Assembly: GCA_022791255.1 (NCBI GenBank)
Contig: JAAVYR010000003.1
Span: forward strand, 1-64,000
From: Peptococcaceae bacterium
GTDB lineage: Bacteria; Bacillota; Dehalobacteriia; UBA4068; JAAVYR01
Reading direction: 5' to 3'
Length of the DNA: 64,000 bases
Positions 61,710-64,000 of the stretch are shown piece after piece. A program made the translations under genes and the position numbers. The stretch's first letter is position 1. Each line of letters starts with the position of its first letter. The notes beneath the pieces are model-generated. The model worked only from the letters and a program-made list of their open reading frames with translations. It had not been told where the DNA came from and made no database searches.

Positions 61710-61738
61710 ATAATATATTTCTCCGCCGCATTTGTAAA
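61710..61738 (-). promoter_or_regulatory. Predicted promoter of the apbE-rnf operon
   Basis: Minus strand TTTACA-N17-TATTAT. Confidence 0.65.
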
Positions 61739-61822
61739 GTAGCTACTTTTCAGAAACCTAGTCTCTATTAATTATTATTTTAGGTAAAACACTATCTCAG
61801 CTTATCTTGCAGTAATTTTAGG

Positions 61823-61867
61823 AAAAGCCGTAAATTTCTTCCTATCTGGAAAATCTTTACGGCTTTT
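61823..61867. terminator. Terminator downstream of the oxidoreductase gene
   Basis: aaaagccgtaaa / tttacggctttt 12-bp stem. Confidence 0.85.
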
Positions 61868-61893
61868 ATTGCTATATACACTTCTGGTTCTCT

Positions 61894-64000
61894 TTATTTC
61901 GTGATATTTCGCTGCTTCAGGTAGGCCATAAAAGCACCCGCTGTATAATCAAAGGCTACCGGCTTTTTCCACATAGCAGCTTTTTCATCTCCAAAAGCTG
62001 CTATCGCTTTTTGCAGCATGTCTTCAGTTATCGGGAATAGCTGAGCCGCTACCTCGCTGCAGACAGCACATTTATGACAGCCTGTCTTTTTCGGTTGAGC
62101 TGCCGCCGTCTCTTTTTGCAGCAAGTCAAAGCATTCATACTGGGTATTTGCCCCTAGTCTATCGCCAAGAGCTGCTAAGGTTTCCCAGTTCGCCACAGCT
62201 TGCCCCAAGGATACCGCTGGCCGCAATTGCTGACATCTACCTTCCGCACTGGTATATACCCCTACATTTTCGCGAGGCAAAGCCAGAGGCAATACTACTT
62301 GCGCATTCATCGCCATTGGAGAATAATAATGGTCCATTACTGCTAGATAAGATAGCCCCTGTAATTCTTCAGCACTATAAAAATCACCAATGGTAAATAA
62401 CGCTTTCACTTTGCCTTCGGCAATGTTTTCCACCAATTCCCCGCGAGGCTTCACATCCCTAGCAGCTAATATCCCATAGGCATTAGGGCTTGGTTTCAAC
62501 TGGATAATCCCATTTCTTGGTTTTCCCAGATGTCTTGCCATAGCAGCAATCCCAGCGATAATAGCGCCAGCAGCGTCACTGACCTTAGCCCCACCTAAGA
62601 GGAAAATACTATTTTTCGCAGCTAGATAATGGGCAGCAAATGCTTTTGCATCTCTACCAACTTTTATATTAGCCAGCTGTTTTTCTAAAGCAGCCTTTTG
62701 CTGATCAGCTAATTGGAGACCATCTTGAGTCAACAATTCTTTTGCCACCTGATACCAGAAAGAAACTGTATCATCTGGCGTGTATTTTGCTGTAGCCCAT
62801 TGGTCTGCCAGAGTATCTCTATTATCTACCAAGATAAGCTTAGCCCCGCGTGCTAATGCCTTACGAATGCGCGGTACCAGCGTTGCCGGCTCCTGCAATA
62901 AATCCAAACCGCAAGCGATAATCAAGTCCGTCGTTTCTAGCTCTGCAAAAGTCGTTTTCGGCATCACATCCCCGATAATATCTGCTATGCCATAACTACC
63001 AGCCTGGCTGGAATAAACTTGGTCAGAAATACCTAAGCTAGCTGCTATTTTCTTTGCCAGGAAGATTTCTTCATTGGTTAGCTTTCCAGAGAGAGACATA
63101 GCCACACTATCCTTACCATAAGCGCTCTGGATAGCCCTTAACTCTCTGGTCATCGCTAAGAAGGCGTCATCATAATAAGTTTCCTGCAGTTCTCCATCTA
63201 CTACAAGGAGCGGCCCCGTAATCCGTTCTGCAGACGGCTGCCAGTTCAGGCCAAAACGCCCCTTCGCACAAAGGAAGCTATCCTTTGCCGGTGTTACTTT
63301 GATGATGACATCACCTTTCATATGGTATTGTACTTTGCAGCCTACACTACAATACCCACAGACGCTTTCCACTATCCGCTCTGTATTTAAGGGTACAGAC
63401 TTTACGCCCGGCTGCCGCACAGTAAGCGCCCCAGTAGGACAAAGTGCTGCACACTGTCCACAGGAGATACATTCCGTATCAGCCAGCTTCCGTTCAAAGC
63501 TAGGCTGCACACTAGTCTCAAAGCCACGGTTTAAGAGGCCGATGGCATTAACGCCCATGGCTTCTTCACAGACCCGCACACAAAGACCACACAACACGCA
63601 TTTATCAATGTTCCGTTCGATAAAGGGATGATCGTCTTTTTCTCGACGGTGATGGACTTCCCCGCCAGCAAGTTTCTCCGGTTCTACCTGGTAACGGTTA
63701 GCATATTCGAGAAGCTTACAATCAAATACCGACATACAGCCGCAGCTAAGGCAACGGCTTGCCTCTGTTACAGCTTGCGCTTCTGTAAAGCCTGTATTGA
63801 TTTCCCGGAAGTTTGTCTTTCTATCTGCCGCCGCCAGGTGAGGCATTTCTACCCGAGGCTGCTTTTCGATATGGGCCAACATTTCTGCTGTCACATTTTT
63901 TCGTTCTACCAGGAATGGTTTGGTAAAGGTAAGCGGTTCCCCGGCCAGGTAAGCGTTAATGCTTCTGGCTGCTTTCTTCCCATGACCAATGGCCGCAATG
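61894..64000 (-). CDS. Multidomain Fe-S / molybdopterin-fold oxidoreductase, C-terminal part (continues beyond window end)
   Basis: CVLCGLCVRVCE, CISCGQCAALCP, MopB Fe4S4 CGYCSVGCKVQY...FLCAKGRFG. Frame stays open upstream of 63894 with AIGHGKKAARSINAYLAGEPL, typical of the C-terminus of GltD-like FAD oxidoreductases. Confidence 0.88.
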   Translation of the reverse strand, partial: IAAIGHGKKAARSINAYLAGEPLTFTKPFLVERKNVTAEMLAHIEKQPRVEMPHLAAADRKTNFREINTGFTEAQAVTEASRCLSCGCMSVFDCKLLEYANRYQVEPEKLAGGEVHHRREKDDHPFIERNIDKCVLCGLCVRVCEEAMGVNAIGLLNRGFETSVQPSFERKLADTECISCGQCAALCPTGALTVRQPGVKSVPLNTERIVESVCGYCSVGCKVQYHMKGDVIIKVTPAKDSFLCAKGRFGLNWQPSAERITGPLLVVDGELQETYYDDAFLAMTRELRAIQSAYGKDSVAMSLSGKLTNEEIFLAKKIAASLGISDQVYSSQAGSYGIADIIGDVMPKTTFAELETTDLIIACGLDLLQEPATLVPRIRKALARGAKLILVDNRDTLADQWATAKYTPDDTVSFWYQVAKELLTQDGLQLADQQKAALEKQLANIKVGRDAKAFAAHYLAAKNSIFLLGGAKVSDAAGAIIAGIAAMARHLGKPRNGIIQLKPSPNAYGILAARDVKPRGELVENIAEGKVKALFTIGDFYSAEELQGLSYLAVMDHYYSPMAMNAQVVLPLALPRENVGVYTSAEGRCQQLRPAVSLGQAVANWETLAALGDRLGANTQYECFDLLQKETAAAQPKKTGCHKCAVCSEVAAQLFPITEDMLQKAIAAFGDEKAAMWKKPVAFDYTAGAFMAYLKQRNITK

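Overview
The window is a chromosomal segment of a Bacillota (Firmicutes) genome, probably an endospore-forming lineage because spoIIP, yqfC and yqfD are present. Almost every gene lies on the minus strand. Listed in + coordinates, so the reverse of transcription within each block: (i) the 5' part of a very glycine-rich secreted protein, cut by the window start; (ii) addA, addB, a PHP phosphatase and hflX; (iii) a lone plus-strand nucleotidyltransferase; (iv) a ZIP transporter, glyS, glyQ, a UBA-like/DUF4342 protein, recO, era, ybeY, pgpH-like, phoH, yqfD, yqfC, floA, nfeD and rpsU; (v) HIT, mtaB, rsmE, prmA, dnaJ, dnaK, grpE, hrcA with a perfect CIRCE element, hemW, lepA, murJ, spoIIP, rpsT, holA, comEC, comEA, leuS, ispA, xseB and xseA; (vi) two hypothetical exported proteins; (vii) rnfB, A, E, G, D, C with a Gx-type membrane protein, a NusG-II protein and apbE; (viii) a multidomain Fe-S/molybdopterin-fold oxidoreductase cut by the window end. 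Most of this is conserved housekeeping content. I found no CRISPR array, tRNA, rRNA, transposase or obvious defence system. The observations most worth following up are: a strong terminator hairpin whose loop holds the apparent start codon of the glycine-rich surface protein; a JAMM-like motif fused to HflX; a molybdopterin-fold fusion protein that seems to lack the catalytic Cys/Sec; a small intergenic hairpin repeat with a compensatory base change between copies; operator-like palindromes on the apbE-rnf and rpsU promoters; and a cysteine-cluster tail on RnfE. I found no convincing wholly new multi-gene system.
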